64,000 nucleotides of DNA from Granulicella sp. dw_53 (lineage in GTDB: Bacteria > Acidobacteriota > Terriglobia > Terriglobales > Acidobacteriaceae). Shown here piece after piece: positions 1-9,098 of this stretch (positions are counted from its first letter, which is position 1; every line of letters starts with the position of its first letter). The DNA is taken from contig NZ_JAAVUR010000003.1 of the NCBI RefSeq assembly GCF_018449545.1, forward strand, positions 372,001 to 436,000, read 5' to 3'. The position numbers were made by a program, and so were the translations under genes. The notes under the pieces are model-generated. The model was not told the origin of the DNA. It did not search any database and saw nothing but the letters and a program-made list of their open reading frames with translations.

Positions 1-148
1 CGGTGGCAAAATCTCTTCCGATCTTCCGCGCAGTTTGTTTGAGTCCATCGCAGAGAGCGGTAAGGTATTCTTTTGCTATCTGTTGAGTGAACGCTCCCGG
101 ATCGGTTTGGTTTGGTGGGTGTGCGGGACCAGTCTTTGAGGGAGTGTT

Positions 149-1234
149 ATGCCGAGTCAGCAGGAAGTCCGTTGGTCGCAGCTAAAGGTTGGGGTAATCG
201 TACTCGTAGCGGCGGTAATCCTGACGACGTTGCTGTTCCTGATGACGAGTGCGTCAGGTATGGGAATTCTGTCGCACAAGCTGACGATTACAACGTACTT
301 TGAGAACTCCGCTGGCCTGAAAGAGGGCGCCGCGGTCAACCTGCAGGGCGTCACGATCGGAACGGTGAAGACGGTGACGGTGGTGACCGATCCGGCGCGC
401 AAGCTGACTCCGGTGAAGGTTGTGATGAAGCTGAACGAGAAGTTCTCTTCGAGCCTGAAGAAGGATTCGAAGGCTGCGCTGACCACAGTGGGAGTGCTGG
501 GCGACACGGTGGTCGACGTGAACAGCCAGTTTGCCGCAGGGCCGCTGTTGCAGGACGGCGACGAACTGAAGACTCTGGAGACTCCCAGCCTTACGGACGT
601 GGTGAAGGCCAGCCAGGGCACGATCGAGAGCCTGAATGTAATTTTGGCGAAGATGAACGTGGTCGTCGACAATCTTCAGTCGGGCAAGGGATCGATCGGG
701 ATGCTGATCAACAACCCCGATCTGTACAACAAGGCCAATGCAACAGTCGACGAACTCCTGAAGCTGGAGAAGAATCTGAACAACGGCCGCGGCTCCATCG
801 GCAAGCTGATGACCGACGATACGCTGTACAACCGGCTGAACGATACAGCCGGCAAGCTGCAGAACATCGCCGCCTCTCTGGATAAGGGCAAGGGTACGGC
901 GGGAATGCTGCTGAAGGACGACTCGATGTACAAGAACCTGAACTCGACGCTGGCGCACGCGAATTCCCTGCTGGCGGATGCGGACGCGGGTAAGGGCGGT
1001 CTCGGCCTGTTGACCAAGGATCCGAAGTTTCGCCAGGATCTGAGCAATACGCTGACGCAGGTGAATACATTGATCTCAGGCGTGAACGAGGGCAAGGGAA
1101 CGCTGGGCAAGCTGACTCAGGACGAAGCGGTGTACACCAACCTGAACAAGCTGCTAACCGAGAGCACGACGTTGGTTACGACGATTCGACAAGACCCGAA
1201 GAAGTACCTGACGATCCACCTCAAGATCTTCTAA
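149..1234 (+). CDS. MlaD-family (MCE domain) lipid-transport protein
   Basis: Substrate-binding, periplasm-facing component of an Mla/MCE-type phospholipid ABC transporter. One N-terminal membrane segment (about residues 12-32) anchors the protein, followed by an MCE domain (about 45-120). The C-terminal half is a regular repeat: a Gly-Lys/Arg-Gly-x-x-Gly-x-Leu motif recurs at residues 179, 213, 247, 281 and 315, exactly 34 residues apart, each followed by an acidic/Tyr stretch and a helix. Family members usually have coiled helices here, which may build a tube. The ATG at 149 is the only start that keeps the membrane anchor. The MlaE/MlaF partners should lie to the left of the window. A terminator follows immediately. 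Family call firm; lipid substrate unknown. Confidence 0.9.
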   Translation: MPSQQEVRWSQLKVGVIVLVAAVILTTLLFLMTSASGMGILSHKLTITTYFENSAGLKEGAAVNLQGVTIGTVKTVTVVTDPARKLTPVKVVMKLNEKFSSSLKKDSKAALTTVGVLGDTVVDVNSQFAAGPLLQDGDELKTLETPSLTDVVKASQGTIESLNVILAKMNVVVDNLQSGKGSIGMLINNPDLYNKANATVDELLKLEKNLNNGRGSIGKLMTDDTLYNRLNDTAGKLQNIAASLDKGKGTAGMLLKDDSMYKNLNSTLAHANSLLADADAGKGGLGLLTKDPKFRQDLSNTLTQVNTLISGVNEGKGTLGKLTQDEAVYTNLNKLLTESTTLVTTIRQDPKKYLTIHLKIF

Positions 1235-1257
1235 GCATTCGAAAGTTCAAAACGGAG

Positions 1258-1290
1258 ACGCCGAGCCATCATGGCTCGGCGTTTCTGCTT
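1258..1290 (+). terminator. Rho-independent terminator after the MCE gene
   Basis: A perfect 10-bp stem (1258-1267 with 1273-1282) closes a 5-nt loop and is followed by a T-rich run. It ends the MCE transcript. The loop contains the ATG at 1271, which argues against that codon as the start of the next gene. Confidence 0.85.
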
Positions 1291-1381
1291 TGACGTGGAA
1301 GAGGGGTTTGGTATTGTTGCGTACCGCTCCGTCTATAAGTTCTACGTCCGCGAAACTGAGCCCCAACGCGAAAGGAAGTCT

Positions 1382-3445
1382 ATGCTTTTGAAGTCACTCG
1401 CCACCCTTGTTGTCGTCTCCACTGGCCTTGCCGTGGGACAGACGCCATCCTCACCCGCAACGGCCAGCGCTCCGAAGGCTGAACCGAAGAAGCCGGTGAG
1501 CTTCGATCTCTCGGCGATCGACAAGACTGTCGATCCTTGTACGGACTTTTACGCCTATGTGTGCGGCAACTGGAAGAAGAACAATCCGATTCCCGACGAC
1601 CAGGTGCGATGGGGCCAGTTCAACGCGCTGGCGGAGCGGAACAACTACCTGCTGTACGCCGACCTGAAGGCCGCGGCAGACGCGCCAAAGACGCCCTTGC
1701 AGACGCAGTATGGCAACTACTTTGCCGCGTGCATGAATGAAGATCTGGCGAACAAGCTGGGGACCAAGCCGATCGATCCTGCGCTGAAGGCGATTGCAGC
1801 CTGGAACGACAAGAAGACGCTGGCAGCGCTGGTAGTCTCGATGGAGGAGAAGTATTCGACGAACCTCTTTCTAAGGTTCGGGTCGGATCAGGATCAGAAG
1901 GACTCGACGAAGCAGATCGGGGACCTCGACCAGGGAGGACTGAGCCTGCCGGACCGGGACTACTACCTGAACGACGACGAACGCTCGAAGACGCTGCGCA
2001 CGCAGTATCTGGAGCATTTGACGAAGATGTTCGTCCTGCTGGGGGATACGCCGGATGCCGCGGCCGTCGAGGCGAAGAATGTGATGACGGTGGAGACGGC
2101 GCTCGCCGAAGGGTCACTCGCGCGGGTCGACCGGCGGACGCCAGCGAATGTCTACCATGTGATGACGATCGATGAGTTGCAGACCATGACGCCGGAGTTC
2201 AACTGGCGGGTTTATCTCGCCGGAAAGAAGGAGAGCGGGCTGAAGACCATCAATGTAGCGACTCCTGGGTTCTTCAAGGCGATGAACCAGGAGGTTGGAT
2301 CAGCAGATCTGGCGACGCTGAAGAGCTATCTTCGCTGGCATACGCTGCACCAGCGCGCGGCGAACCTGAGTGAACCTTTTGTGAAGGAGAACTTCAACTT
2401 CTTCTCCGCCACGATGGCTGGGCAGAAGGAGATGACGCCGCGTTGGAAGCGATGCACGATGGGGACTGACCGGGCTCTAGGCGAGGCCGTAGGACAGGAT
2501 TGGGTGGCGAAGAACTTTCCTCCGGCGGCCAAGGACAATATGGAGAAGCTGGTGAAGGCCCTGGAGGCCGCGCTGGACGAAGACATCAAGCATCTCGACT
2601 GGATGAGCGACGCCACCAAGCTGGAGGCGAAGAAGAAGCTGGACGCCTTCCGCGACAAGGTTGGGTATCCGGAGAAGTGGCGGGACTACTCGAAGCTGGT
2701 GATAAAGCGGGACGATTATGTCGGAAATCTGCAGCGGGTCGATGCGTTCGACGATCGGCGCGATCTGGACAAGATCGGCAAGCCGGTGGATGAGAAGGAG
2801 TGGGGGATGACGCCGCCCACGGTGAATGCGTACTACAACCCTTCGATGAACGACATCAACTTCCCTGCTGGAATCCTGCAGCCTCCCTTCTACGACTTCA
2901 AGATGGATCCGGCGGTGAACTTCGGCGGAATCGGAGTTGTGATCGGCCATGAGATGACGCACGGCTTCGACGACCAGGGCAGTCAGTTCGATGCAACCGG
3001 AAATGTGCGGTCGTGGTGGACTCCCGAGGACCGCAAGGAGTTCGACAAGCGGACGAACTGTGAAGTCGAGGAGTACAGCGGGTTCGAGGTGGCTCCCGGG
3101 CAGAAACTGAACGGCAAGCTGACGCTGGGAGAGAATACGGCGGATAACGGCGGCCTGCATATCGCCTATGCGGCGTTGATGAACGTGCTGGCGAAGGAGG
3201 GTGCGTCCGCGACGGCTCCGATCGACGATTTCACTCCCGCGCAGCGATACTTCATCGGCTTTGGCCAGGTGTGGTGCGAAAACACGCGGGAACAGACTGC
3301 GCGGATACGGGCGAAGACCGATCCGCACTCGAGCGGACAGTGGCGGGTGAACGGCTCTGTACAGAACTTCGATGAATTCGGCAAGGCGTTTGGCTGCAAG
3401 GTAGGCCAGCCGATGATGCCGGCAAATAGCTGCCGAGTCTGGTAA
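1382..3445 (+). CDS. M13-family (neprilysin/PepO-like) zinc metallopeptidase, secreted
   Basis: Endopeptidase of peptides in the envelope or outside the cell. The ATG at 1382 has a GGAAG ribosome site and begins a typical signal peptide (about 20 residues ending near VGQ), so the upstream in-frame ATG at 1271, lying in a terminator loop, is rejected. The mature protein has the M13 N-terminal region with Cys-containing segments (DPCTDFYAYVCGNW), the zinc site HEMTH at residues 523-527, the third ligand in ENTAD (E584), and the family-typical C-terminal CRVW. About 687 residues is the usual length. It is monocistronic, bounded by terminators on both sides. Confident in family; natural substrate unknown. 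Confidence 0.95.
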   Translation: MLLKSLATLVVVSTGLAVGQTPSSPATASAPKAEPKKPVSFDLSAIDKTVDPCTDFYAYVCGNWKKNNPIPDDQVRWGQFNALAERNNYLLYADLKAAADAPKTPLQTQYGNYFAACMNEDLANKLGTKPIDPALKAIAAWNDKKTLAALVVSMEEKYSTNLFLRFGSDQDQKDSTKQIGDLDQGGLSLPDRDYYLNDDERSKTLRTQYLEHLTKMFVLLGDTPDAAAVEAKNVMTVETALAEGSLARVDRRTPANVYHVMTIDELQTMTPEFNWRVYLAGKKESGLKTINVATPGFFKAMNQEVGSADLATLKSYLRWHTLHQRAANLSEPFVKENFNFFSATMAGQKEMTPRWKRCTMGTDRALGEAVGQDWVAKNFPPAAKDNMEKLVKALEAALDEDIKHLDWMSDATKLEAKKKLDAFRDKVGYPEKWRDYSKLVIKRDDYVGNLQRVDAFDDRRDLDKIGKPVDEKEWGMTPPTVNAYYNPSMNDINFPAGILQPPFYDFKMDPAVNFGGIGVVIGHEMTHGFDDQGSQFDATGNVRSWWTPEDRKEFDKRTNCEVEEYSGFEVAPGQKLNGKLTLGENTADNGGLHIAYAALMNVLAKEGASATAPIDDFTPAQRYFIGFGQVWCENTREQTARIRAKTDPHSSGQWRVNGSVQNFDEFGKAFGCKVGQPMMPANSCRVW

Positions 3446-3465
3446 GAGCAGGCACAAAAGTAGAG

Positions 3466-3495
3466 CGGACCCGGGTCTTCCACCGGGCCCGTTTT
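3466..3495 (+). terminator. Rho-independent terminator after the M13 peptidase gene
   Basis: A GC-rich stem, 3466-3474 with 3483-3491 (one A-C mismatch), encloses an 8-nt loop and is followed by TTTT. Confidence 0.75.
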
Positions 3496-3693
3496 GCTGC
3501 CATCCGGTGACTGGACTTGATATCGTCCGAGGGAGCCTCGGGGACGGCTGGAGGCAAGAAGATGGCTCCGGGTTGTCTGCAAAGTGGCACAAAGTCGTCG
3601 TAGCTTCTACAATAACGACAGGATTCGTACCCCACAGAGTTGCTCGCAATCAAAGTGGTTAGAGATAACCGCTGGCGAGGATTAAGGAAACGC

Positions 3694-4902
3694 ATGAAGT
3701 TGAGCAAGATCGGCCGGATCTCAATGGCCTTCGTAGTATCCGTAGCGATGGGTCTGGGCATGACGTCGTGTGGTGGTGGCACGGTCGGTTTTATGTGGGC
3801 CCTTGGCACACAATTTAACCAGATCAGTGGCTTTAAAATCGATAACTTCACGGGCAATCTGACGAACATCGTCGGGACCCCCTTTTCTTCAGGCGGGACA
3901 AATCCGGTTTCCATCGTGGTTCGTACAGGTGGGCGCTACGTCTACGTCGTGAACAAGGGCGCGGGCACCTCGGCTGGCAATGTCGCTGAGTTCAGCGTGG
4001 GCGGCGACGGCGTCCTGACGTTCCAAGGAACTTTTACCACACAGGGAAAGACCCCGGTGTGGGCTGCCATGGACACTTCCGGCAACTTCCTGTATGTCCT
4101 GGACCAGCTCTCGCCGGACGGCGTGAACGGGGATATCACGGTATTCTCGATCGCTGCCGACACCGGACGGCTTTCCCTGGTGCCGAACAATTCCTTTAAG
4201 AACCCGGATGGCACACAGCTCACGTACTTCCCAGTGGGTTCGAAGCCCATCATGACGCGGATGACCGGTGCCTGCCTGTTCACGGTGGATTCGGGAGACA
4301 ACACTGTCTTCGCATACGGCACCAACAGCAGCACGGGACAGCTTACGACGACGACCAACTCCACGATCACGACGCAGGCGACGAGGCTGACCTCGATCAA
4401 CGCGGGCTCGACCTATGTCTACCTGACGGATGCGGGTGCAACTCCTGACAGTTCGGGCGGCTTCATCCTTCCTTATACGGTCGGCACCAACTGCTCTCTG
4501 CAGACGCTGACCGGCGGATCGGTACCGAATCTGCCGCTTACGTCCAACCCGTCGTACTCGTTTACTGACCTTCGCAACCGTTACCTTTATGTCTTGAACC
4601 AGTCGACGACGAACACGATGAACGCCAGCAGCACGATCTCGGCGTTCACGATCGACCAGACGAACGGCAAGCTGCAGCCGATTGCGGACTCGAACAATCC
4701 GTACCCCATCGGCGCGGGGCCGATGTGCATGGTGGAGGATCCGACGTTCCAGTACGTGTATACGTCGAATAACGTCTCCAACACGGTGACTGGCAAGATC
4801 ATCAACCAGAACACGGGCCAGCTTTCGGATCTGAGGCGAGGATCTTCCTTCCCGTCGACGGGCCAGCCTACGTGCCTTGTTATAAGTGGCAGCGTCAACT
4901 AA
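3694..4902 (+). CDS. Beta-propeller lipoprotein (lactonase/YncE-like), paralogue 1 of 3
   Basis: Predicted exported lipoprotein: the N-terminus from the ATG at 3694 (AAGGAAA upstream) has a basic start, a hydrophobic core and a lipobox MTSC at about residues 25-28, then a Gly-rich linker. The rest is repeated blades with motifs such as GRYVYVVNKG and GNFLYVLDQ, typical of 7-bladed YVTN/lactonase-like propellers. An upstream TTG (3640) would add residues without a signal and is unlikely. It is the first of three adjacent paralogues of about 400 residues each. Family members bind or process sugars and lactones, or serve as surface scaffolds; the role here is unknown. A catalytic activity cannot be read from the sequence. 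Confidence 0.8.
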   Translation: MKLSKIGRISMAFVVSVAMGLGMTSCGGGTVGFMWALGTQFNQISGFKIDNFTGNLTNIVGTPFSSGGTNPVSIVVRTGGRYVYVVNKGAGTSAGNVAEFSVGGDGVLTFQGTFTTQGKTPVWAAMDTSGNFLYVLDQLSPDGVNGDITVFSIAADTGRLSLVPNNSFKNPDGTQLTYFPVGSKPIMTRMTGACLFTVDSGDNTVFAYGTNSSTGQLTTTTNSTITTQATRLTSINAGSTYVYLTDAGATPDSSGGFILPYTVGTNCSLQTLTGGSVPNLPLTSNPSYSFTDLRNRYLYVLNQSTTNTMNASSTISAFTIDQTNGKLQPIADSNNPYPIGAGPMCMVEDPTFQYVYTSNNVSNTVTGKIINQNTGQLSDLRRGSSFPSTGQPTCLVISGSVN

Positions 4903-4928
4903 GACGACTAGATGACGAAATTGAGGAT

Positions 4929-4972
4929 GGCAGGGTCTCACTATCAGGGCCCTGCCCCGACGGAATATTTTT
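4929..4972 (+). terminator. Possible terminator between propeller genes 1 and 2
   Basis: GGCAGGG (4929-4935) pairs with CCCTGCC (4950-4956), and a T-rich run (AATATTTTT) follows a few bases later. The gap between stem and T-run makes this weaker than the other terminators. Confidence 0.45.
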
Positions 4973-5029
4973 CTACAGCAGCACAAGATATGGCGGGCGG
5001 AAACGATTTGCCCCGGAGCAAAGAAGTAC

Positions 5030-6226
5030 ATGGCTTTGAATAGGATTGGCCGCGGAGCAATGGCCGCAAGTTTGTCTGTTGCGATTGGACTGGGGCTTAC
5101 GGCTTGCAGCCGCACCTATACCGTGGCCTATGTCTACATGACAACGGCCAAGGCCGATCCTGGCCTGATAAACGGTTACAAGGTGGACTACCAATCGGGC
5201 GATCTAACCCCGCTTGAGGATTCTCCTATCCCTACTGGCGGTAGGAACCCCGTTACCGTGGTAGCCGCGCCGAACAGCAAGCATATTTACGTAGTCAATC
5301 ACGACGACTCTACCGTGGTGTGGTTCGCAATCGGAACAGACGGCAAACTTTACCCGCAGAAGACCTACAACACGACGGGAAGCTTTCCAACAGCCGCAGC
5401 GATCGACCCTGCAGGTAAGTTCCTGTATGTGACGTTCACTTTTCAGTCGGGGTTTACGACAGCGCTGCCAGGAGCGGGCGGGATTGCCGTATTCCCTATC
5501 GCTGCCGACAACTCGCTGGGGACTCCGCTAACGCAGTCCGCAAATACGGGCCTGAACCCGATGGGAATCGTAGCCAGCGGTCAGTTTGTCTACGTGATCG
5601 ATCAAGACCCGGCTACGACACTGAACCTGCTTGGCTACTCGGTTAATTCGACGACGGGTTCTCTGACGCCGCTGCCGGGCGTGACGATCAATCCCGGCAA
5701 TACTACTTCAACCGGATTCCAGATAGGGGCAACGCCCGCTGGCATACTGGAAGACGCATCGCTGAAGCATCTCTATGTTACGGACCAGCTAGGGAACCGG
5801 GTGGTTGGTTACTCCATCGCGGCTAACGGAGTTCCCACGCAGATATCGAACGGCATCGCCACGACAGACGCAGGGCCCGCTGGGCTGACCATCGAAGCCA
5901 GCGGCAAGTTTATGTACATTGCGAACGTCACGGCTGGCACCATCAGCGGATACACCTTTGGAACGAACGGCGAGCCGATCCGTTCGACGGTCGCTGGAAG
6001 CGTCCAGTCTGGTACCGGAACGAACTGCGTCACGACAATTGGCGCACCGAGCAGCCAGGACCCAAGTCATGCGCTTTATCTGTACGCATCGAATAACCTT
6101 ACCAGCAACGTGACTGGTGAGCAGGTGAGTACAGTAGACGGCAGCTTGAAACAGATTCAGGGCACTCCCTTCGGCGGAAGCGCACTGCCGACCTGCGTTG
6201 TTAGCGTTCCGTCTTTCCCGCACTAA
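5030..6226 (+). CDS. Beta-propeller lipoprotein, paralogue 2 of 3
   Basis: Second tandem copy. The N-terminus (GRGAMAASLS core, lipobox LTAC at about residues 23-26) is a lipoprotein signal, and the first mature residues (RTYTVAYVYM) closely match paralogue 3. Blade motifs include KHIYVVNHD, GKFLYVTF and KHLYVTDQ. At 398 residues it is almost the same length as its neighbours. It starts 127 nt after paralogue 1, behind a weak terminator, so it may have its own promoter. Function unknown; an outer-membrane-anchored or periplasmic binding scaffold is the simplest reading. Confidence 0.8.
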   Translation: MALNRIGRGAMAASLSVAIGLGLTACSRTYTVAYVYMTTAKADPGLINGYKVDYQSGDLTPLEDSPIPTGGRNPVTVVAAPNSKHIYVVNHDDSTVVWFAIGTDGKLYPQKTYNTTGSFPTAAAIDPAGKFLYVTFTFQSGFTTALPGAGGIAVFPIAADNSLGTPLTQSANTGLNPMGIVASGQFVYVIDQDPATTLNLLGYSVNSTTGSLTPLPGVTINPGNTTSTGFQIGATPAGILEDASLKHLYVTDQLGNRVVGYSIAANGVPTQISNGIATTDAGPAGLTIEASGKFMYIANVTAGTISGYTFGTNGEPIRSTVAGSVQSGTGTNCVTTIGAPSSQDPSHALYLYASNNLTSNVTGEQVSTVDGSLKQIQGTPFGGSALPTCVVSVPSFPH

Positions 6227-6299
6227 GCGGCAACATTCGGATGCGACTTAAGACTATTTGTTATTCGGTCGGCGAAAGCCGCCGGGATGAAGGAACCAG

Positions 6300-7502
6300 A
6301 TGAAATTCACTAGACTAAGCCGCGGAACCCTGGCTTCAATGATGACTTTGGCAACGCTGCTGGGCCTCTCTGCCTGCGCGCGGGATTACACGGTTGCTTA
6401 CCTTTACATGACGGGCTCGAACCAAGGTGCAGCCGGCGCACTCACGGCCTATGCGATTGATTTCCAGCAAGGGTCGCTGGTGCGGATCGGAAGCCCAGTC
6501 CCCACCGGAACCACTCCGATCAGCATTGTTACCTCGCCGAACGGGCTGTTCTTGTATGTCGTGAACCAAGGCGACTCGAGCGTGCAGGAGTTTGCCGTCC
6601 AGGGTGATGGAACGGCCGTCTCCAAGAACACCTATAAGACAACAGGCTCGCTTCCGACTGCAGCGGCTATCGACCATAGCGGCAAGTTCCTCTATGTGAC
6701 ATACACCTACCAGACAGGCTTTTCGGCAGCTACGCCAGGGCCCGGTGGAATCTCGATCTTCCCAATCAATGCGGATAACTCTTTGGGAACTCCCTCCAAT
6801 GTCAACGTGGGCAACAAGCCAGTCGCTATAACGGCCAGCAACTTAAGCAATTTCGTCTATGTAGTCGACCAAGAGGTCTCGCCGAATGCCGTGGTTCTGG
6901 GCTTCGCAGAGAATGCCACCAGCGGCGCACTGACTCCCCTATCCGGCACTGTGATTACAACGGTTGCCGGTAAGACGGTGGCGACGGGGTATGCGGTCGG
7001 TACGACGCCAAGCGCGATCGCGGAGGATCCGACTTCACGGTTTGTCTATATCACCGACCAGGCAACCAACCAACTCTACGGCAAGGTCGTCCAGGCTGAT
7101 GGTTCGTTGCTCTCCATGGTGAACGGACCTTTCCCGACGGGACTCTTTCCTCTGGGGATCACGATCGACCCACGCGGGAAGTTCCTGTACGTCTCAAATT
7201 TCAATGCTGGCACGGTGGGCGCCTACGCGATCGACCAGGCGACTGGCACACCGGCTAACTCAAACGGTTCTACTGCGGTCCCAGTGAAGTTTGGCCCGAC
7301 GTGCCTGACTATCGAGCCTGCACTTGGTATTTACCTCTTCGTATCCAACCAACTGGACGGAACGGTCTCGGGATTGAAGCTTGATCCGCACAATGGCGGA
7401 TTGACCACGATTCAGAACAGCCCCTTCCCGGGCTCGGGTACTCCGACCTGTGTTGCCTCGGCCCCGAATGGATCGCATGCTACTCAGATCGTTCAACCCT
7501 AG
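6300..7502 (+). CDS. Beta-propeller lipoprotein, paralogue 3 of 3
   Basis: Third tandem copy, with an AAGGAAC ribosome site before the ATG. Signal peptide and lipobox LSAC at about residues 23-26, then RDYTVAYLYM, nearly the same as in paralogue 2. Repeated blade signatures (GLFLYVVNQG, GKFLYVTYTYQTG, RFVYITDQ, GKFLYVSN) mark the propeller. It is closer to paralogue 2 than to paralogue 1, which suggests the 2/3 duplication is the more recent one. The gap from paralogue 2 is 73 nt, so the two may be co-transcribed. A strong terminator ends the cluster. Role unknown. Confidence 0.8.
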   Translation: MKFTRLSRGTLASMMTLATLLGLSACARDYTVAYLYMTGSNQGAAGALTAYAIDFQQGSLVRIGSPVPTGTTPISIVTSPNGLFLYVVNQGDSSVQEFAVQGDGTAVSKNTYKTTGSLPTAAAIDHSGKFLYVTYTYQTGFSAATPGPGGISIFPINADNSLGTPSNVNVGNKPVAITASNLSNFVYVVDQEVSPNAVVLGFAENATSGALTPLSGTVITTVAGKTVATGYAVGTTPSAIAEDPTSRFVYITDQATNQLYGKVVQADGSLLSMVNGPFPTGLFPLGITIDPRGKFLYVSNFNAGTVGAYAIDQATGTPANSNGSTAVPVKFGPTCLTIEPALGIYLFVSNQLDGTVSGLKLDPHNGGLTTIQNSPFPGSGTPTCVASAPNGSHATQIVQP

Positions 7503-7523
7503 ATATCGGGATGGATGATTGCT

Positions 7524-7551
7524 AAAAAGCCCCGCTCTCGCGGGGCTTTTT
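7524..7551 (+). terminator. Strong Rho-independent terminator closing the propeller cluster
   Basis: A perfect 12-bp stem, AAAAAGCCCCGC with GCGGGGCTTTTT, closed by a TCTC loop. The A-run and T-run flanks make it potentially bidirectional, so it could also end the converging acyltransferase transcript. Confidence 0.92.
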
Positions 7552-7692
7552 GCTGCTTGCCATACCTAAGCCGATGGAAGATCCGCGCTCCCAGTGGAGA
7601 TGAGCTAGTAGGTGATTATCGATGGACAGAGGGAGCGCGATACTTCTCTTCGAGCCTGGATGAGAGTGATTGCATTCACCGCAAGCCCAAGC

Positions 7693-8895
7693 CTATACGG
7701 GCGTGACAGCCGGTTTAGGTTTGCGGGAGAAGCGGCGGATGATCGCTTTGCGGGAGGGGTTCTCCACCAAACGAAAGGCGGCGTAAGCCAGTATCAGGAG
7801 CGCTACGTAGGAGAGCCAGGGATCCCAGGCGGCGAGATGGAGACGCTCTGGCAGGTGATAGGCATGGATGAGGATGAAGACGTTGAAGTGGAGGAGGTAA
7901 AGGGCGAAGGTAGCTTCCCCCAGAAGCACGAGGGGACGAGCGGAAAAGATCGAGGAGATGAGGTTCGGTCCGGCTAGTCCCAGGGTGAGGAGGCTAAAGA
8001 GAGGCACGAGTAAGCCGCCGTGCATCATGAGGTAGGGTACGTGCTTCACGGCTCCCGTATAGAAGAAGAGGCCGAGCAGCGTCAGAGCCAGGATCGCGAC
8101 GCCGAGGCGTTGGCGGGGATTAAACGGAAGCAACGGGTGGAGCTTCGCCAGGGTGACTCCAGCGAGGAAGGTACAGACGTACGGCGGCGGGGTGTATTTG
8201 AGGAACCGCAGAAGATGGGTAGAGCTATAGCGGTCGGCCGGGGCGGCGAGGTGGTCAGGGTTGAGGAGGATATAGAAGATGTGGGGCAGAATCCCGAAGA
8301 CCCAAAGCACGAAGAACAGCGCGATGAGGCGCGTGCGCGTGTTGAGCCAGTGCATCCTGGTGGCCCAGGCGTACAGGAGAAAGGGGAAGGCGAAGTAGAA
8401 CATCACCTCGCAGGAGAGGGTCCAGGCGACAGTGTTGCCGAAGGTGGCGAGGTTGGGGCTCCACCCCTGGAGGAGGAAGGGGGTGAGGAGGACGCCGCGC
8501 CAGAACTCAGCGTGGGAGCGCGAGGCCCACTCGTCCCTCAGCATGTGGACAGAGATGAGCAGGACGAGGAGGTAGATGGGGTAGAGACGGGAGAAACGGG
8601 CCAGCCAGAACTCGCGCTTGCTGAGGGTAAGGGCGCGGTCGGAGTAGTTGTAGGTGAGGATGAAGCCGGAGAGTAGAAAGAAGAAGCCGACGAAGACGTA
8701 GGCGCTATCGATGATGGGATAGAGGACGCCTAGATGAGGCGGGGTAAAGTGGAACAGAATGATGAAGATAGCGAGAAGGGTTCGGATTCCCGTGAGAGCG
8801 GGGAGCGAAGGCTTCCTGGCAGACGCAGGGACCGAAGGGTGCGGTTGTTCTGAGCGAAGATGTTGCGGTTCCTGTACCAAAATGCCTGCTGTCAT
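7693..8895 (-). CDS. Acyltransferase-3 (OafA/NRG1-like) membrane protein
   Basis: Integral membrane O-acyltransferase of the acyltransferase-3 family, which typically acetylates surface polysaccharides or other secreted glycans. The N-terminal region contains PALTGIRTLLAIFIILFHF, which fits the family's conserved region around the first membrane helix, including a His in that helix. About ten hydrophobic segments follow, ending near VENPSRKAIIRRF, the usual C-terminal signature. The ATG at 8895 is preferred to the adjacent TTG. The gene stands alone; neighbours give no hint of the acceptor. Confidence 0.85.
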   Translation of the reverse strand: MTAGILVQEPQHLRSEQPHPSVPASARKPSLPALTGIRTLLAIFIILFHFTPPHLGVLYPIIDSAYVFVGFFFLLSGFILTYNYSDRALTLSKREFWLARFSRLYPIYLLVLLISVHMLRDEWASRSHAEFWRGVLLTPFLLQGWSPNLATFGNTVAWTLSCEVMFYFAFPFLLYAWATRMHWLNTRTRLIALFFVLWVFGILPHIFYILLNPDHLAAPADRYSSTHLLRFLKYTPPPYVCTFLAGVTLAKLHPLLPFNPRQRLGVAILALTLLGLFFYTGAVKHVPYLMMHGGLLVPLFSLLTLGLAGPNLISSIFSARPLVLLGEATFALYLLHFNVFILIHAYHLPERLHLAAWDPWLSYVALLILAYAAFRLVENPSRKAIIRRFSRKPKPAVTPV

Positions 8896-9098
8896 CAAGG
8901 AGTCCCAGGTGGATTAGCCCTGCCCCTCAATTGGATGCAAAGCTCTTGGTAATTAGTCAGACACTCTTTGGACGGGTTTTATGTGTCCGATGGCGACGCT
9001 GGAGCACTTTTCGCTTAGATAAGCTCCCGGAAGATTATCCCGAGTGCCTTAAAGAGCAAATTCTCCTCGTCGATGGACGGGCTAGTTTGAGGCCGGGC

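Noticed and set aside
1..148. End of an upstream gene
   Set aside because: One frame is open from base 2 to a stop at 137-139, but the short peptide is not recognisable as any Mla component.
1271..1381. Upstream extension of the M13 peptidase
   Set aside because: Its ATG sits in the loop of the MCE terminator and the added residues bury the signal peptide; the ATG at 1382 has a ribosome site and a clean signal.
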